DNA of 64,000 nucleotides from JBBQYD01 sp942493075 (GCA_942493075.1 OW818681.1:1488001-1552000), one strand, 5' to 3'. Positions 1 to 8,101 are shown, numbered from the stretch's first letter. Translations and numbers: made by a program. The notes: a model not told the origin generated them from the sequence alone.

Positions 1-1671
1 GTAATTGGCCTGAACCGAATCAGGCCGCATTGTGACAGCCGCTTGAGCATGTTTAATCGCCTCTTCGGTGTTGCCTTCCAAAAGCAACAAATGCGCGAGA
101 TTGTTGTGCGCCTCCGGGAGATTTGGCTGGATGGAAAGTGCCTTGCGGTAATGCTCAATCGCCGAGGTGTTCTGCTGCTGATCGGCGAGCAGCATCGCAT
201 AATGGACGTGCGTTGCGGCATCCTGTGGCGGCAAGCTGAGTGCTTTCTCAAGGTGCTGTCCAGCCGCATGCCATTGTTCCTTCTGGCGCAGGATGGTCGC
301 TGCGCCAAACAACGCTGGCTTATGATTGGGCTTGATCGCTAATGCCTTTTGGAATTGATCCAAAGCCGCGTCGAGCTCGCGCTGCGCCAGCAGTGCGCTG
401 CCCAGATTATTATGAGCCAGGTAGTTTCCGGACGTAACTGCTAAGGCCTGTCGAAACAACTGGGAACTTTTGGCCCAGTGCCCAACTTGCTGCCAGGAAA
501 CACCAGCCCATAAGGCCAGGCACACCACCGCCAGGGAGGATTGCAGCCTCACCCGGGCAGGCGGTCCTTCAGGCAAGCTCCAGATGCCTGCTACAAAGAT
601 CCCGAGCAGCGGCAGGTAGGTGTAACGGTCAGCCATCGACTGCACTCCCACCTGCACCAGGCCAATGACAGGCACTAGCATGCCTAGAAACCAAAACCAG
701 CCCGTGAACCAATAGGGTCGTTGTTTCCGTTGCCACCAGGACACTCCAGATATAGCGAGCACTGCTCCTGCGGCAGCCAGTGCCAATGGAAATGAAAAAC
801 CCAGAGGCAACGGATAAACCACGCTCAGGTTGGCGGGCCAGACTGTTTTGACGAGATATGCCAGAGAGGCAACAGACGCGTTCGCAACGCGAGTAACCCA
901 TGGAACCGCCTGCAAGGTGGAGACCGCTCCGCCCGCTTGTTGCACCTGGTAAGTAATCACGCAAGAGCCGACCGTAAGCAGGAAGAAGGGAACTTTCTCC
1001 AGCACAACCTGTCTCCAGGAGTGGTTACCGGCGGTTGATCCCAGGCGGTTTAGTGGCCAGTAATCGAGTAATAAAAGTACGAACGGAACCGTGACTAGCA
1101 TGGGCTTGGCCATCAGGCCGATGGCGAAGCAAACCAGGGATGTCACATACCAGAGCCGTCGATGCTCTCGCACATAAGCCACGTAAGCCAGGAGTGTGAG
1201 CAATCCAAAGAAGCCGCTCAGCAGATCCTTGCGCTCCGCTATCCAGGCGACGGATTCCACGTGGAGCGGATGCAAAGCGAACGCCGCAGCTACGAGGACC
1301 GACCGCCAACCCGCGCTGGTCATGCGAAAAAAGAGGGCGAACACGAGGACCGTATTGGCTGCGTGCAGCAAAACGTTGGTCAGGTGGTGCCCATAAGGAC
1401 GCATTCCGAAGAGCTGCACATCCAGCATGTGCGAGACCCAGGTAACAGGGTGCCAGTTGCTCGCGTGGCCGGTGGTAAAGGCCCACTTGATCCCTTGAAA
1501 GGTCAAACCTTGGCGAACAACCCAGTTCTCCGTTACGTAATCCGGGTCATCGAGATTAATGAAATCGTGGCTCAGAGTGCGGGCATAGACAATCGCAGTA
1601 ATCAGCAGCACGAGGGCGCAGGCCCATTGGGACCAGGCTGCGCGGGATTGAGGTGCCGTGGATTTCTGCAT
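1..1671 (-). CDS. GT-C-like membrane protein with C-terminal TPRs (partial)
   Basis: Reading the minus strand from an ATG at 1671 gives an uninterrupted frame of 557 codons that runs off the left edge, so the C-terminus is missing. The first ~400 residues are strongly hydrophobic with about ten membrane segments, beginning VLLITAIVYA. An acidic motif DDPDY at residues 41-45 sits in the first periplasmic loop, where GT-C (PMT-like) glycosyltransferases keep catalytic acids. From about residue 410 to the edge there are tandem TPRs, for example NYLAHNNLGSALLAQ and ALSIQPNLPEAHNNLAHLL. This layout is common in Verrucomicrobiota and Planctomycetota and resembles eukaryotic TMTC O-mannosyltransferases; transfer activity is an inference. 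Nothing downstream on the same strand is visible. Several plus-strand ORFs inside it are shadows. Confidence 0.85.
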   Translation of the reverse strand, partial: MQKSTAPQSRAAWSQWACALVLLITAIVYARTLSHDFINLDDPDYVTENWVVRQGLTFQGIKWAFTTGHASNWHPVTWVSHMLDVQLFGMRPYGHHLTNVLLHAANTVLVFALFFRMTSAGWRSVLVAAAFALHPLHVESVAWIAERKDLLSGFFGLLTLLAYVAYVREHRRLWYVTSLVCFAIGLMAKPMLVTVPFVLLLLDYWPLNRLGSTAGNHSWRQVVLEKVPFFLLTVGSCVITYQVQQAGGAVSTLQAVPWVTRVANASVASLAYLVKTVWPANLSVVYPLPLGFSFPLALAAAGAVLAISGVSWWQRKQRPYWFTGWFWFLGMLVPVIGLVQVGVQSMADRYTYLPLLGIFVAGIWSLPEGPPARVRLQSSLAVVCLALWAGVSWQQVGHWAKSSQLFRQALAVTSGNYLAHNNLGSALLAQRELDAALDQFQKALAIKPNHKPALFGAATILRQKEQWHAAGQHLEKALSLPPQDAATHVHYAMLLADQQQNTSAIEHYRKALSIQPNLPEAHNNLAHLLLLEGNTEEAIKHAQAAVTMRPDSVQANY

Positions 1672-1771
1672 GGCGAATGTTCAGCGAGTTCGCAGGCTAT
1701 AAAGCGGAACGACGTGTTTCATTTAGGAGGCAGTTTGGCTGAGAGAAGCGGGATTCGCCAGTCTGGACTGG

Positions 1772-2146
1772 GTAGGGCGGCATTGCCAAGGCCGCCGATC
1801 CCCGCGTCCCCACGCTGCGGGGGAATGGGTTTCACGCGGAGAAGAATAGCGATCGAGGCGATCCGGATACGTTGCAGTTCAGATTAGCGTTCGATTAGCG
1901 ATCAGCGGTTGAATTGTCTGGGGCTATAGGGCTGTCGTTTCCCTCAAGGTTGCAGTGAGGGTGATACGTTGAACCATCCCGCTCGGGAATGCTGCGGTGC
2001 GGTTGTGCCGAGGATACGCGGAAGAATGAACAGGATACGAGGGACTTGGGATTGTAGGCCCGGTCTCCGCACCGGGCGGGTCTCATTTCTGATTTCCGGT
2101 TTTCGCGAGCTCTTGATTTTAATTTCCGTTCAGGTTTACTGGTTTC
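1772..2146. repeat. Noncoding repeat module, copy 1 (with empty intron site)
   Basis: This gene-free stretch between the TPR gene and the first Rhs cassette is built from sequence found again at 4061-4529 plus 6437-6577 and, in part, at 8367-8696. The block at 1772-1850 shares the GGGGGAATGGGTTTCACGCG stretch with copy 3. The block from 1871 shares TTAGCGTTCGATTAGCGATC and GGATACGAGGGACTTGGGAT with copy 2. The block just before the Rhs start shares GAGCTCTTGA and the TTCAGGTTTACTGG region. At 2054/2055 the sequence GGGATTG|TAGGCCC is the uninterrupted form of the site that carries the group II intron in copy 2. Confidence 0.75.
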
Positions 2147-3172
2147 GTGACCGGTCTCAGCCAGCGTAAGAAAGAAAGCGCAACCAACGAGCTGCGCTTC
2201 GTGTATGACGGATGGAATCTGATCGCCACGCTCAACTCTCAACTTTCAACACTCAACTCGTTCGCTTGGGGCCTTGATTTATCGGGCAGCCAGCAAGGGG
2301 CGGGCCTGCCGCGCCATAGCGAACCTACGGCGGGTTGTGTTCTGGCCGTGAACTTCGGGCGTTCAACTCTCAACCTTCAACCTTCAACTCCTTTTCCACC
2401 TTCAACCAGTTTCGTTTCCTTCGATGGCAACGGGAATGTCGTGGCGTTGTTCAACGCCGCGAATGGCTCCGAAACCGCCCGCTATGAATACGGTCCCTTC
2501 GGGGAAGTCATTCTCGGCACGGGGTTGATGAGCCGGGCCAATCCCTTCCGGTTCTCCACCAAGTATCAGGATGATGAAACCGACCTAGTCTATTACGGGT
2601 ATCGGTATTACAATGCGAGCACCGGGAGGTGGATCAGTAGGGATCCGATGGGGGAGAAGGGCGGCCCAAACCTCTACGCTTTTGCAGGACAGAATCCGCT
2701 TTCAAAGCACGATTTCTTAGGGCTCCTTACGGACGAACAGGTAGCTGGGAGTTGCTCGTGTGAGTGCCTCTCAGTAGCTGTCACCTATCAGCCTGGTGAG
2801 AACAAACTCGAACTAGGGGCCTATAGGGATTTTATTTCCGCCAGATTCGGGAACTCAGTGCACGTAAACTGGAGCGTCTGGGGAAATCCCATGAAATGCA
2901 GATATTACCAAGATGAAAAAAATTCGTGGGTTAGGCTAGACGGGATTTCACCGGCCTCGCCGAACATACAAACATACCATGGCTCCGATGGGTATGCATG
3001 GTCCCGCGAATATGAGGATCCGATGGGTGTCGACACAGATTACCTCTGGTCAGGCGAATACCAAGTAACAGTTCATTGGGACGTTGTTTTCCGTTGCGTG
3101 TCGTCGGATGGCAGGACGGTAAGCAGGCACGACACGTTCCCTGATGTCGTAGGGTCTTTCACTCTCCCTTAG
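2147..3172 (+). CDS. Orphan Rhs C-terminal cassette 1 (core plus variable tip)
   Basis: A 341-aa ORF with a GTG start. It lacks the long N-terminal YD-repeat shell of a full Rhs protein. Residues 112-192 are a typical RHS repeat-associated core (RYEYGPFGEV, NPFRFSTKYQDDET, YYGYRYYNASTGRWISRDP). From about residue 194 the sequence becomes a unique 148-residue tip with a small Cys cluster (CSCEC), which I do not recognise. In polymorphic toxin systems such tips are toxins released by core self-cleavage, but no core protease motif or secretion signal is seen here, so expression from this fragment is doubtful. Two arrays of 7-bp repeats lie in frame (2232-2259, 2362-2407) and add low-complexity linkers (LNSQLSTLNS, STLNLQPSTP). 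A small membrane ORF follows 8 bp later and could be its partner. Confidence 0.75.
   Translation: MTGLSQRKKESATNELRFVYDGWNLIATLNSQLSTLNSFAWGLDLSGSQQGAGLPRHSEPTAGCVLAVNFGRSTLNLQPSTPFPPSTSFVSFDGNGNVVALFNAANGSETARYEYGPFGEVILGTGLMSRANPFRFSTKYQDDETDLVYYGYRYYNASTGRWISRDPMGEKGGPNLYAFAGQNPLSKHDFLGLLTDEQVAGSCSCECLSVAVTYQPGENKLELGAYRDFISARFGNSVHVNWSVWGNPMKCRYYQDEKNSWVRLDGISPASPNIQTYHGSDGYAWSREYEDPMGVDTDYLWSGEYQVTVHWDVVFRCVSSDGRTVSRHDTFPDVVGSFTLP
2232..2259 (+). repeat. Heptanucleotide array 1 (4 units, inside Rhs 1)
   Basis: Four perfect-register 7-mers: TCAACTC, TCAACTT, TCAACAC, TCAACTC. The array lies in frame within the Rhs fragment, right after the FVYD motif. The second Rhs fragment has a different 7-mer array in the same place. 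Confidence 0.85.
2362..2407 (+). repeat. Heptanucleotide array 2 (inside Rhs 1)
   Basis: Units TTCAACT, CTCAACC, TTCAACC, TTCAACT, then a decayed stretch and a last TTCAACC. It is in frame with the Rhs coding sequence and absent from the matching place in the second Rhs fragment, where the protein reads straight from the GAGGVGG segment into the FDGNGN/YDGNGN motif. Confidence 0.8.
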
Positions 3173-3180
3173 CCGTTTGT

Positions 3181-3363
3181 ATGACCAAGTGGTTACACAA
3201 TAGATGGTTGCGCCTTACTATATTGATAGTGATGGGTTTGGTGCTTATTGTCCTTGCTAAGCAAAAAGTGGACCGTAAGCCACCTGCGGGCCCTCATAAT
3301 AAGCCGATACCAATCCGGTTGTCCTCCGTTTCCCTTGATAAGTGTGAACGGGTGAAATCATAG
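3181..3363 (+). CDS. Small single-pass membrane protein after Rhs tip 1
   Basis: A 60-aa ORF starting 8 bp after the Rhs stop. Residues ~11-27 (LTILIVMGLVLIVLA) form one membrane segment, followed by a positively charged, proline-rich tail. I do not recognise a family. Its position directly behind a variable Rhs tip is where immunity genes sit in polymorphic toxin loci, and the second cassette also has a small protein with an N-terminal membrane segment in this place. An immunity role is an inference only. Confidence 0.5.
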   Translation: MTKWLHNRWLRLTILIVMGLVLIVLAKQKVDRKPPAGPHNKPIPIRLSSVSLDKCERVKS

Positions 3364-3475
3364 TAGTGCAGGTGGGTAGGTAGGCGAAAGCATGGAAGCC
3401 GACGCTATGTGGTGCCCAACAGGTTTTTCAGATATTGTGCGAGTGCGGCATCAACGCTCCGCCAGCCAGGAATAA

Positions 3476-3833
3476 ATGAACACTTTGCGGAACATTCACG
3501 GTCGCCTGTGCCGTGCTAGCCCTCGCGGTGGGACTTGCCGTAGGATGTCACGGAAAGCCCGGGCAGACGTTCGCACCTAATTTCGGGAGTTCGCTGGTTG
3601 CGGTTCATCAGGCTATCGGCTCCGTGATGGATTACCACAGGCAGCATGGTGCTTTTCCGTTCCACAATGGTGCTTTGACTGACCTCGAGGCGCTTGGCCT
3701 TTCTCCCGATGCTGCCGTTCCTGTGCAGCAATCAAACACGAACTCCATTCCCGTAGCTCTGAACACGAATACCGTATGTAACTGTTACGAACTTTTTTCC
3801 TATGTAAGCGTCGTGCCAAGCATCACTGGTTGA
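3476..3833 (+). pseudogene. Small lipoprotein-like gene with an N-terminal frameshift
   Basis: The frame ending at 3833 opens only from a GTG at 3513, which would start in the middle of a signal peptide (LALAVGLAVGC, a good lipobox). An ATG at 3476 in another frame encodes MNTLR. Joining the two by a one-base shift near 3490-3500 gives a complete lipoprotein signal (MNTLR then FTVACAVLALAVGLAVGC) and a ~118-aa product. The mature part contains HQAIGSVMDYHRQHGAFP, which looks like the start of a pilin- or secretin-associated small protein, but I cannot place it. It may be a decayed remnant or carry a sequencing error. It belongs to the cargo of Rhs cassette 1. Confidence 0.5.
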
Positions 3834-3837
3834 TGGA

Positions 3838-3878
3838 GTCATAGATGTCGTAGTATGACCGCCTATGACATCTACGAC
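3838..3878. repeat. Imperfect hairpin after cassette 1
   Basis: GTCATAGATGTCGTAG (3838-3853) pairs with CTATGACATCTACGAC (3863-3878) with two mismatches around a 9-base loop. No T-run follows, so it is not a clear terminator. Confidence 0.45.
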
Positions 3879-3968
3879 CGGTTTAATCACGACCACGCAG
3901 CCTCCGGTTAACAATCTCATTAAAGCCGATGCCGCCGGGCAGGTGGAACAGAGGGTGAACGGTCTGGG

Positions 3969-4038
3969 GTTGAATGTTGAAGGATTAGGTCGGAGGGGCC
4001 GGTGGTCGGAGATCGGTGGTCAGAGGCCAGTGGTCTGT
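3969..4038 (+). repeat. Heptanucleotide array 3 (about 10 units, intergenic)
   Basis: Units in 7-base register: GTTGAAT, GTTGAAG, GATTAGG, TCGGAGG, GGCCGGT, GGTCGGA, GATCGGT, GGTCAGA, GGCCAGT, GGTCTGT. The unit drifts from TTGAA-type to TCGGA/TCAGA-type along the array, so several 7-mer families meet in one tract. Confidence 0.8.
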
Positions 4039-4060
4039 TCAGCGCCGGAGGAAACGGCGG

Positions 4061-4390
4061 AGCCAAGTAGAAGAGCCGTCTCGGCTCTTGCAGGCCGCGT
4101 GATCGCACGCGGAGGGGGGAAGGGGTTCTCACGCGAAGCTGCAGAGAACGCGGAGGAGGACGGTGCGTCGGTGGACTGGTAGGGCGTGGGCAGGGCGGCA
4201 CTGACGAATCCGATTCAGGACAGTTCCTTCGTTATCTTGGCCCCCCTTCTGTTCACTACGTCTTGCTGTTCCTGGTGGCGCCCGAAGACTCTGGCACCCC
4301 TCGTCGGGGTGCTGTTCCAATCTGACACTGACCGGAGGTCTTCGCTTCGCTACGACGCTCCGGCTACTGTTTGGCAACCATTCTGGTTGC
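4061..4390. repeat. Noncoding repeat module, copy 2, left block
   Basis: About 330 bases nearly identical to 8367-8696, from GCCAAGTAGAAGAGCCGTC to the TTGGCAACC..GGTTGC hairpin. It includes short inverted repeats (AGAGCCGTC/GGCTCT; GCAACC/GGTTGC). The ORFs crossing it code for low-complexity peptides not preserved between copies, so I treat it as noncoding. It continues at 4403-4529 with the block shared with 1871-2054. Confidence 0.85.
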
Positions 4391-4529
4391 GCTGATGCGG
4401 GAACGTTCCAGTTCAGCTTAGCGTTCGATTAGCGATCAGCGGTCCAATTGTTTGGGGCTGTAGGCTTGTCGTTTCCCCCGTGCCGAGAATGCGCGGGCGG
4501 ATGAACAGGATACGAGGGACTTGGGATTG

Positions 4530-6436
4530 ATCGGGTCGGGATGACGGGAGTTACCCGTCATCCCTCCCACACCACCGGACAAGCGGTTTTCACGCATCCG
4601 GCGGTTGAGCTCATTCAGGTTTGGCTGATCAGATCTGCAAAGCTTAGGAATCCGTGGCGGCGAAGACGCCGGTTATTCAAGCCTGTCTGCATCACGGGGT
4701 GTTTAGCCATCCTCCACGCGCCGCGTCCACTTTTGGCGGACCGCAGCAGCGGGTAGGTGACCCCGAGTTTGCGCAGGGCGTTGATCCGTCCTGTTGAGTT
4801 GTGCCAGCGCAGCCAGAAATACTTCCTGACGTGCCGGCGTATCCACCCGTCCTGCGCTGTGAACTGCCTGGTGTTGCCGCTCAGACGGTAGTATTCCCAC
4901 CATCCCCGCAGGTACCGCTTCCACTGATCGCGCATTTGGGTGCTGGTTTGACTCTGGCAGCTTCGCCACAGTTCGCGCACCTTGTCCCGGAGTCGCTCGA
5001 TGGCTTTATCGCTCGCTTCGATGACTCCCTGGGGGCTGAGTCGGAATCCTAGAAACTTGCGCTTCCAGGGCCGGTCCACTCCACTCTTGCTGGCACTGAC
5101 TTCCAGCTTGAGTTTCTGGGCAACAAACTTGGTTACCTTCTCCAGAACCCGTTGGGCGGCTTTCTCGCTGCTGACGTAGATATTGCAGTCATCCGCATAG
5201 CGGCTGAAGCTCAACCCGCGCTGTTCCAGCTCCTTGTCCAGCACATCCAAATAGATGTTGGCCAGCAAGGGTGAAAGCGGGCCGCCCTGTGGCGTGCCCT
5301 TGCCTTCCGGCTTTGTGATGCGTCCCTCTTCCCACACTCCGGCTCGCAAAATGCGCCCAATTACCTTGAGCACCTGTTTGTCCCGGATTTGCAGGCCAAT
5401 GAGCCGCATCAGTATGTCGTGGTCCACGTTGTCAAAGAAACCTTTGATGTCCATGTCCACTACCCAACTCTTGCCTTCTTCGGTCATGATCCGCTGTGCG
5501 GACCGGACCGCGTCATGGGCTCCCCTTCCAGGCCGGAACCCCCAGCTATGCTCGCTGAAGATCGGCTCGAACAGGGGCTGCAGTTCTCCAAGGATCAATT
5601 GCTGAATGAACCGGTCGAGCACCGTGGGTATTCCCAGCGGGCGCTTCCCTCCGTTTGGTTTAGGCAGCCAGACCCGTTTGACGGGGCTGGGCACATAGGT
5701 TCCTTCCAGCAATTTCCTTCGTATCGTCGGCCAATGCTTTTCCAGGTGGGGCCGTAACTGCTCCGTTCCCATCCCGTCGATGCCTGCTGCCCCTCTGTTC
5801 TTCTCTACAGCCAGTAAGGCCAGCGCGGCATTCTCATCGCTGACGATCTTCTCTATCAGATCTGGCGCTTGTTCCTTTCTTTCCTCCTTCCGCCCCTCTC
5901 CAGACTCGGAATCCGCTGCGACTGCTTGACCGGTTGCACCGTGGGGCAGCCACATCCCGGAGAGCCACTTCTGTTTGCCTGGCCCCCCGGCGCGTGTTCC
6001 TTCTTGCGCACTGGATAGGGAGTTGGGATTAAGGTCATCGCCTTTGCTCTTTAGTCCTTCGGCGGCTCGGATTTGTTCCATTTCTTGAAGGTCTTTGCCT
6101 AGGAACTTCCATCCGCCTACTACGACCTCTGCTGACTCCTCCCCTGAAGCACCTGCCTCGGAGGAGGTCTCCCGGGGTAAGACACCAAACTTTCCCGCCG
6201 TGCCTTCGGACTCTACCTGACATGGCTTGCACAGTTGTTGGATTTCGACGCTCCTAGCCCTCTTATCTCCCATGTCCGGCCTCACTGTCCGTTTCTGTTC
6301 GTAAGGTCGTCGGTTTGTCTCAGGCTTCCTGCCAGCGGCCCCCTCACGAGGTCCACCTTGCCGTTGACTACGATTGCCACTGTTAGCTTCGATCATCACT
6401 TTTCAGATGATTAGTTTGGTGCCCTGCCCGGCGCCC
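4530..6436 (-). mobile_element. Group II intron (class C-like), complete
   Basis: The borders are seen directly. The target reads GGGATTG|TAGGCCC uninterrupted at 2054/2055, and here the two halves are separated by 1907 bases. On the minus strand the intron starts GGGCGCC (consensus GUGCG) and ends CCCGAT (consensus AY). Domain V is at about 4571-4606, with stem CCGCCGG/CCGGTGG and a CGC triad, the form found in class C introns. Domain VI is the hairpin at 4532-4565. The RT gene lies in domain IV and lacks an HNH domain. The 5' exon contains GCCCGGT-GCGGAG-ACCGGGC, a terminator-like stem-loop, which is the known target preference of class C introns. No obvious branch-point adenosine bulge is seen in domain VI, which might mean hydrolytic splicing. 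Confidence 0.9.
4615..5955 (-). CDS. ltrA: Group II intron reverse transcriptase/maturase
   Basis: The frame is open from 6399 (594 codons), but the first ~148 codons overlap intron domains I-III and read as low complexity. The ATG at 5955 (MWLPHGATG) gives a 446-aa protein of normal size for the family. RT blocks are complete: GAAGIDGM, VWLPKPNGGKRPLGIPTV, WGFRPGRGAHDAV, VDMDIKGFFDNVDHD, GTPQGGPLSPLLANIYLD and the catalytic YADD (residue ~253-256 from this start). A maturase X domain follows (RGWWEYYRLSG). The C-terminus stops without the Cys/His pairs of an HNH endonuclease. The stop is 9 bases before domain V. It should splice the intron RNA and copy it into new sites. No internal stop or frameshift is seen, so it looks functional. 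Confidence 0.93.
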   Translation of the reverse strand: MWLPHGATGQAVAADSESGEGRKEERKEQAPDLIEKIVSDENAALALLAVEKNRGAAGIDGMGTEQLRPHLEKHWPTIRRKLLEGTYVPSPVKRVWLPKPNGGKRPLGIPTVLDRFIQQLILGELQPLFEPIFSEHSWGFRPGRGAHDAVRSAQRIMTEEGKSWVVDMDIKGFFDNVDHDILMRLIGLQIRDKQVLKVIGRILRAGVWEEGRITKPEGKGTPQGGPLSPLLANIYLDVLDKELEQRGLSFSRYADDCNIYVSSEKAAQRVLEKVTKFVAQKLKLEVSASKSGVDRPWKRKFLGFRLSPQGVIEASDKAIERLRDKVRELWRSCQSQTSTQMRDQWKRYLRGWWEYYRLSGNTRQFTAQDGWIRRHVRKYFWLRWHNSTGRINALRKLGVTYPLLRSAKSGRGAWRMAKHPVMQTGLNNRRLRRHGFLSFADLISQT

Positions 6437-6577
6437 TAGGCCCGGTCTCCGCACCGGGCGGTTAGCTCTGGTTCTCTCCCGTACCCCTCCTGTTCATCTG
6501 GAAATCGTCAGGCTCCTCTACGCCAACTCCCCCAAGCGAGCTCTTGACTTTAATTTCCATTCAGGTTTACTGGCCCT
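6437..6577. repeat. Noncoding repeat module, copy 2, right block (3' of intron)
   Basis: Resumes the target sequence after the intron (TAGGCCCGGTCTCCGCACC) and continues through GAGCTCTTGACTTTAATTTCC and TTCAGGTTTACTGG into the second Rhs fragment, matching 2055-2146 except for a ~45-base unique stretch at about 6475-6535. Confidence 0.8.
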
Positions 6578-7537
6578 GTGATCGGTCTCAGCCAGCGTAG
6601 GAAAGAAAGCGCAACCAACGAACTGCGGTTCGTGTATGACATTCTTGATTCCTCATTCAGCATTCTCAATTCTTTCGCCTGGGGAACGGATCTCTCTGGT
6701 TCGATGCAGGGTGCCGGCGGGGTAGGCGGTCTTCTGGCCGTTCGTGATTCTTCAGGTGCGCACGTCGTGGGCTATGATGGCAACGGCAACGTTGTCGCTC
6801 TGTTCGGCCAGAGTGGCGAATCAGCCCGGTACGAATACGGCCCCTTTGGGGAAGTCATTCGCGCTACCGGAACGATGGCGAAAATGAACCCCTTCCGGTT
6901 CTCGACCAAATACCAGGATGATGAGACCGATCTGCTCTACTATGGCTACCGGTATTACAGCGCCAGCACGGGGAGGTGGATTAGCAGGGACCCAATTCAA
7001 GAACGAGGAGGGATGAACCTGTACGGTTCGGTTGGAAATGACCTGATCAGCCGTACCGACCGACTTGGTTTGGACGTTAACAATCCAACGCTTTTCGTTA
7101 CAATGCGTTGTTTGGGGACACCGATCGGATCTCCTTCTGTAGTAGAAGACCCCCGGCATCTCAGAGGATGGAGCGGCATAACGATTATATTGATTGGGAC
7201 GGAAGACGATTCAGAAATCAATCTCCCAGGTGTTGGCGAGGGGCTTGAGTACATGTTGGGTAACGAACCGCCCGGGATGAGTTGCGTCGTCAAATACTCA
7301 TGCGCCCAGAAGTGTAACTGCTGTGGCACGAAGTTTACTGCGACATATGAAGGAACCTTCAATGGCATGAAGGGGCAGACAGGTGCTAAATACGGTAGAC
7401 AGCGCCCAGGGGGTGAGTGGGAGTATGAGGGATCGTCTTGTGAGGTCGGTCAGGATCAAATCAGACGAGCCGAAGCAGATTGCAAAGCCAATTCACATGG
7501 ACAATGTGACCGCACGATTACCATCAAAGCACATTGA
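6578..7537 (+). CDS. Orphan Rhs C-terminal cassette 2 (core plus variable tip)
   Basis: A 319-aa ORF with a GTG start, nearly identical in its first ~160 residues to cassette 1 apart from the repeat-array insertions. The RHS core (RYEYGPFGEV, NPFRFSTKYQDDET, GYRYYSASTGRWISRDP) covers residues ~86-165. After DRLGLD the 155-residue tip has no resemblance to tip 1 and carries a second kind of Cys cluster (SCAQKCNCCGTKF). Its function is unknown. Conserved core plus swapped tip is the signature of Rhs-CT displacement by recombination (known for Rhs/polymorphic toxins). There is no N-terminal shell, so it is an orphan tip unless it recombines with a full-length rhs elsewhere. A small membrane/ankyrin-like gene follows 5 bp later. 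Confidence 0.78.
   Translation: MIGLSQRRKESATNELRFVYDILDSSFSILNSFAWGTDLSGSMQGAGGVGGLLAVRDSSGAHVVGYDGNGNVVALFGQSGESARYEYGPFGEVIRATGTMAKMNPFRFSTKYQDDETDLLYYGYRYYSASTGRWISRDPIQERGGMNLYGSVGNDLISRTDRLGLDVNNPTLFVTMRCLGTPIGSPSVVEDPRHLRGWSGITIILIGTEDDSEINLPGVGEGLEYMLGNEPPGMSCVVKYSCAQKCNCCGTKFTATYEGTFNGMKGQTGAKYGRQRPGGEWEYEGSSCEVGQDQIRRAEADCKANSHGQCDRTITIKAH
6641..6675 (+). repeat. Heptanucleotide array 4 (5 units, inside Rhs 2)
   Basis: Units ATTCTTG, ATTCCTC, ATTCAGC, ATTCTCA, ATTCTTT, placed directly after the FVYD codons. This is the same position as array 1 in the first Rhs copy, but the unit sequence and length differ. Confidence 0.75.
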
Positions 7538-7542
7538 CTGTA

Positions 7543-7959
7543 ATGCAAAAACTCACAAGACGTCTACTGATTGGAGCCGTAGTAATCGAGGCACTGGTAA
7601 TTATTGTGTTGGTCACGACACAGAAGCGACTCGCCATTGTTCACTCCGTTTCTGCATTGCCGCCTCCGAACCCTTTGGAGTTGGCAATCGAGTATGAGGC
7701 GTCAGACAAAAAATTTGAAGAGGTCGTGCGCCAATATCCTTATTTAATCTTGGCCCGCACCTCGATAAAGGGCGTTGCCAACAGTCCGGTTCTCGTTGAC
7801 TGCGCTCTCTTGCAGCGAACAAATTATGTCAAGATACTTATCGCCAATGGAGCGGATGTAGAAGACGCGGTGAGTTCTTTGGAAAAACTTGAGGCAAGTG
7901 ACGCCATAGACGTCATTCGGGAAGCACAGTCTGAAAGAAAATCCAAGGTCTCAAAATAA
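7543..7959 (+). CDS. Membrane-anchored protein with ankyrin-like repeat after Rhs tip 2
   Basis: A 138-aa ORF from the ATG at 7543; a TTG at 7534 overlapping the Rhs stop is possible but less likely. Residues ~5-26 form a membrane segment (LLIGAVVIEALVIIVLV). The rest is predicted soluble and includes LLQRTNYVKILIANGADVED, which matches the ankyrin repeat consensus (..VKxLLxxGADvN). Small ankyrin-like proteins occur among immunity proteins of polymorphic toxins, so a role as partner of Rhs tip 2 is plausible (inference). The spacing suggests co-expression. Confidence 0.65.
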   Translation: MQKLTRRLLIGAVVIEALVIIVLVTTQKRLAIVHSVSALPPPNPLELAIEYEASDKKFEEVVRQYPYLILARTSIKGVANSPVLVDCALLQRTNYVKILIANGADVEDAVSSLEKLEASDAIDVIREAQSERKSKVSK

Positions 7960-8101
7960 AGCATTCTGCGCGGTTAAACACATATAACAAGGGGTTTGCC
8001 AGGCATTTCAGGGCTTTCGTAAGGGCATCTGGATTTGGCGGCGGGGCAGGAACTTGATTTTTTCAGACAACCGAGCCCGCGTGCTAGCAGTCTGAGTCTC
8101 C

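Noticed and set aside
1162..1887. 241-aa plus-strand ORF
   Set aside because: It lies opposite the GT-C/TPR gene, whose minus-strand frame has clear membrane and TPR character; the plus-strand product has none.
5956..6399. N-terminal 148 codons of the intron ORF as protein
   Set aside because: They coincide with intron RNA domains I-III, are low complexity, and the family normally starts near MWLPHG.
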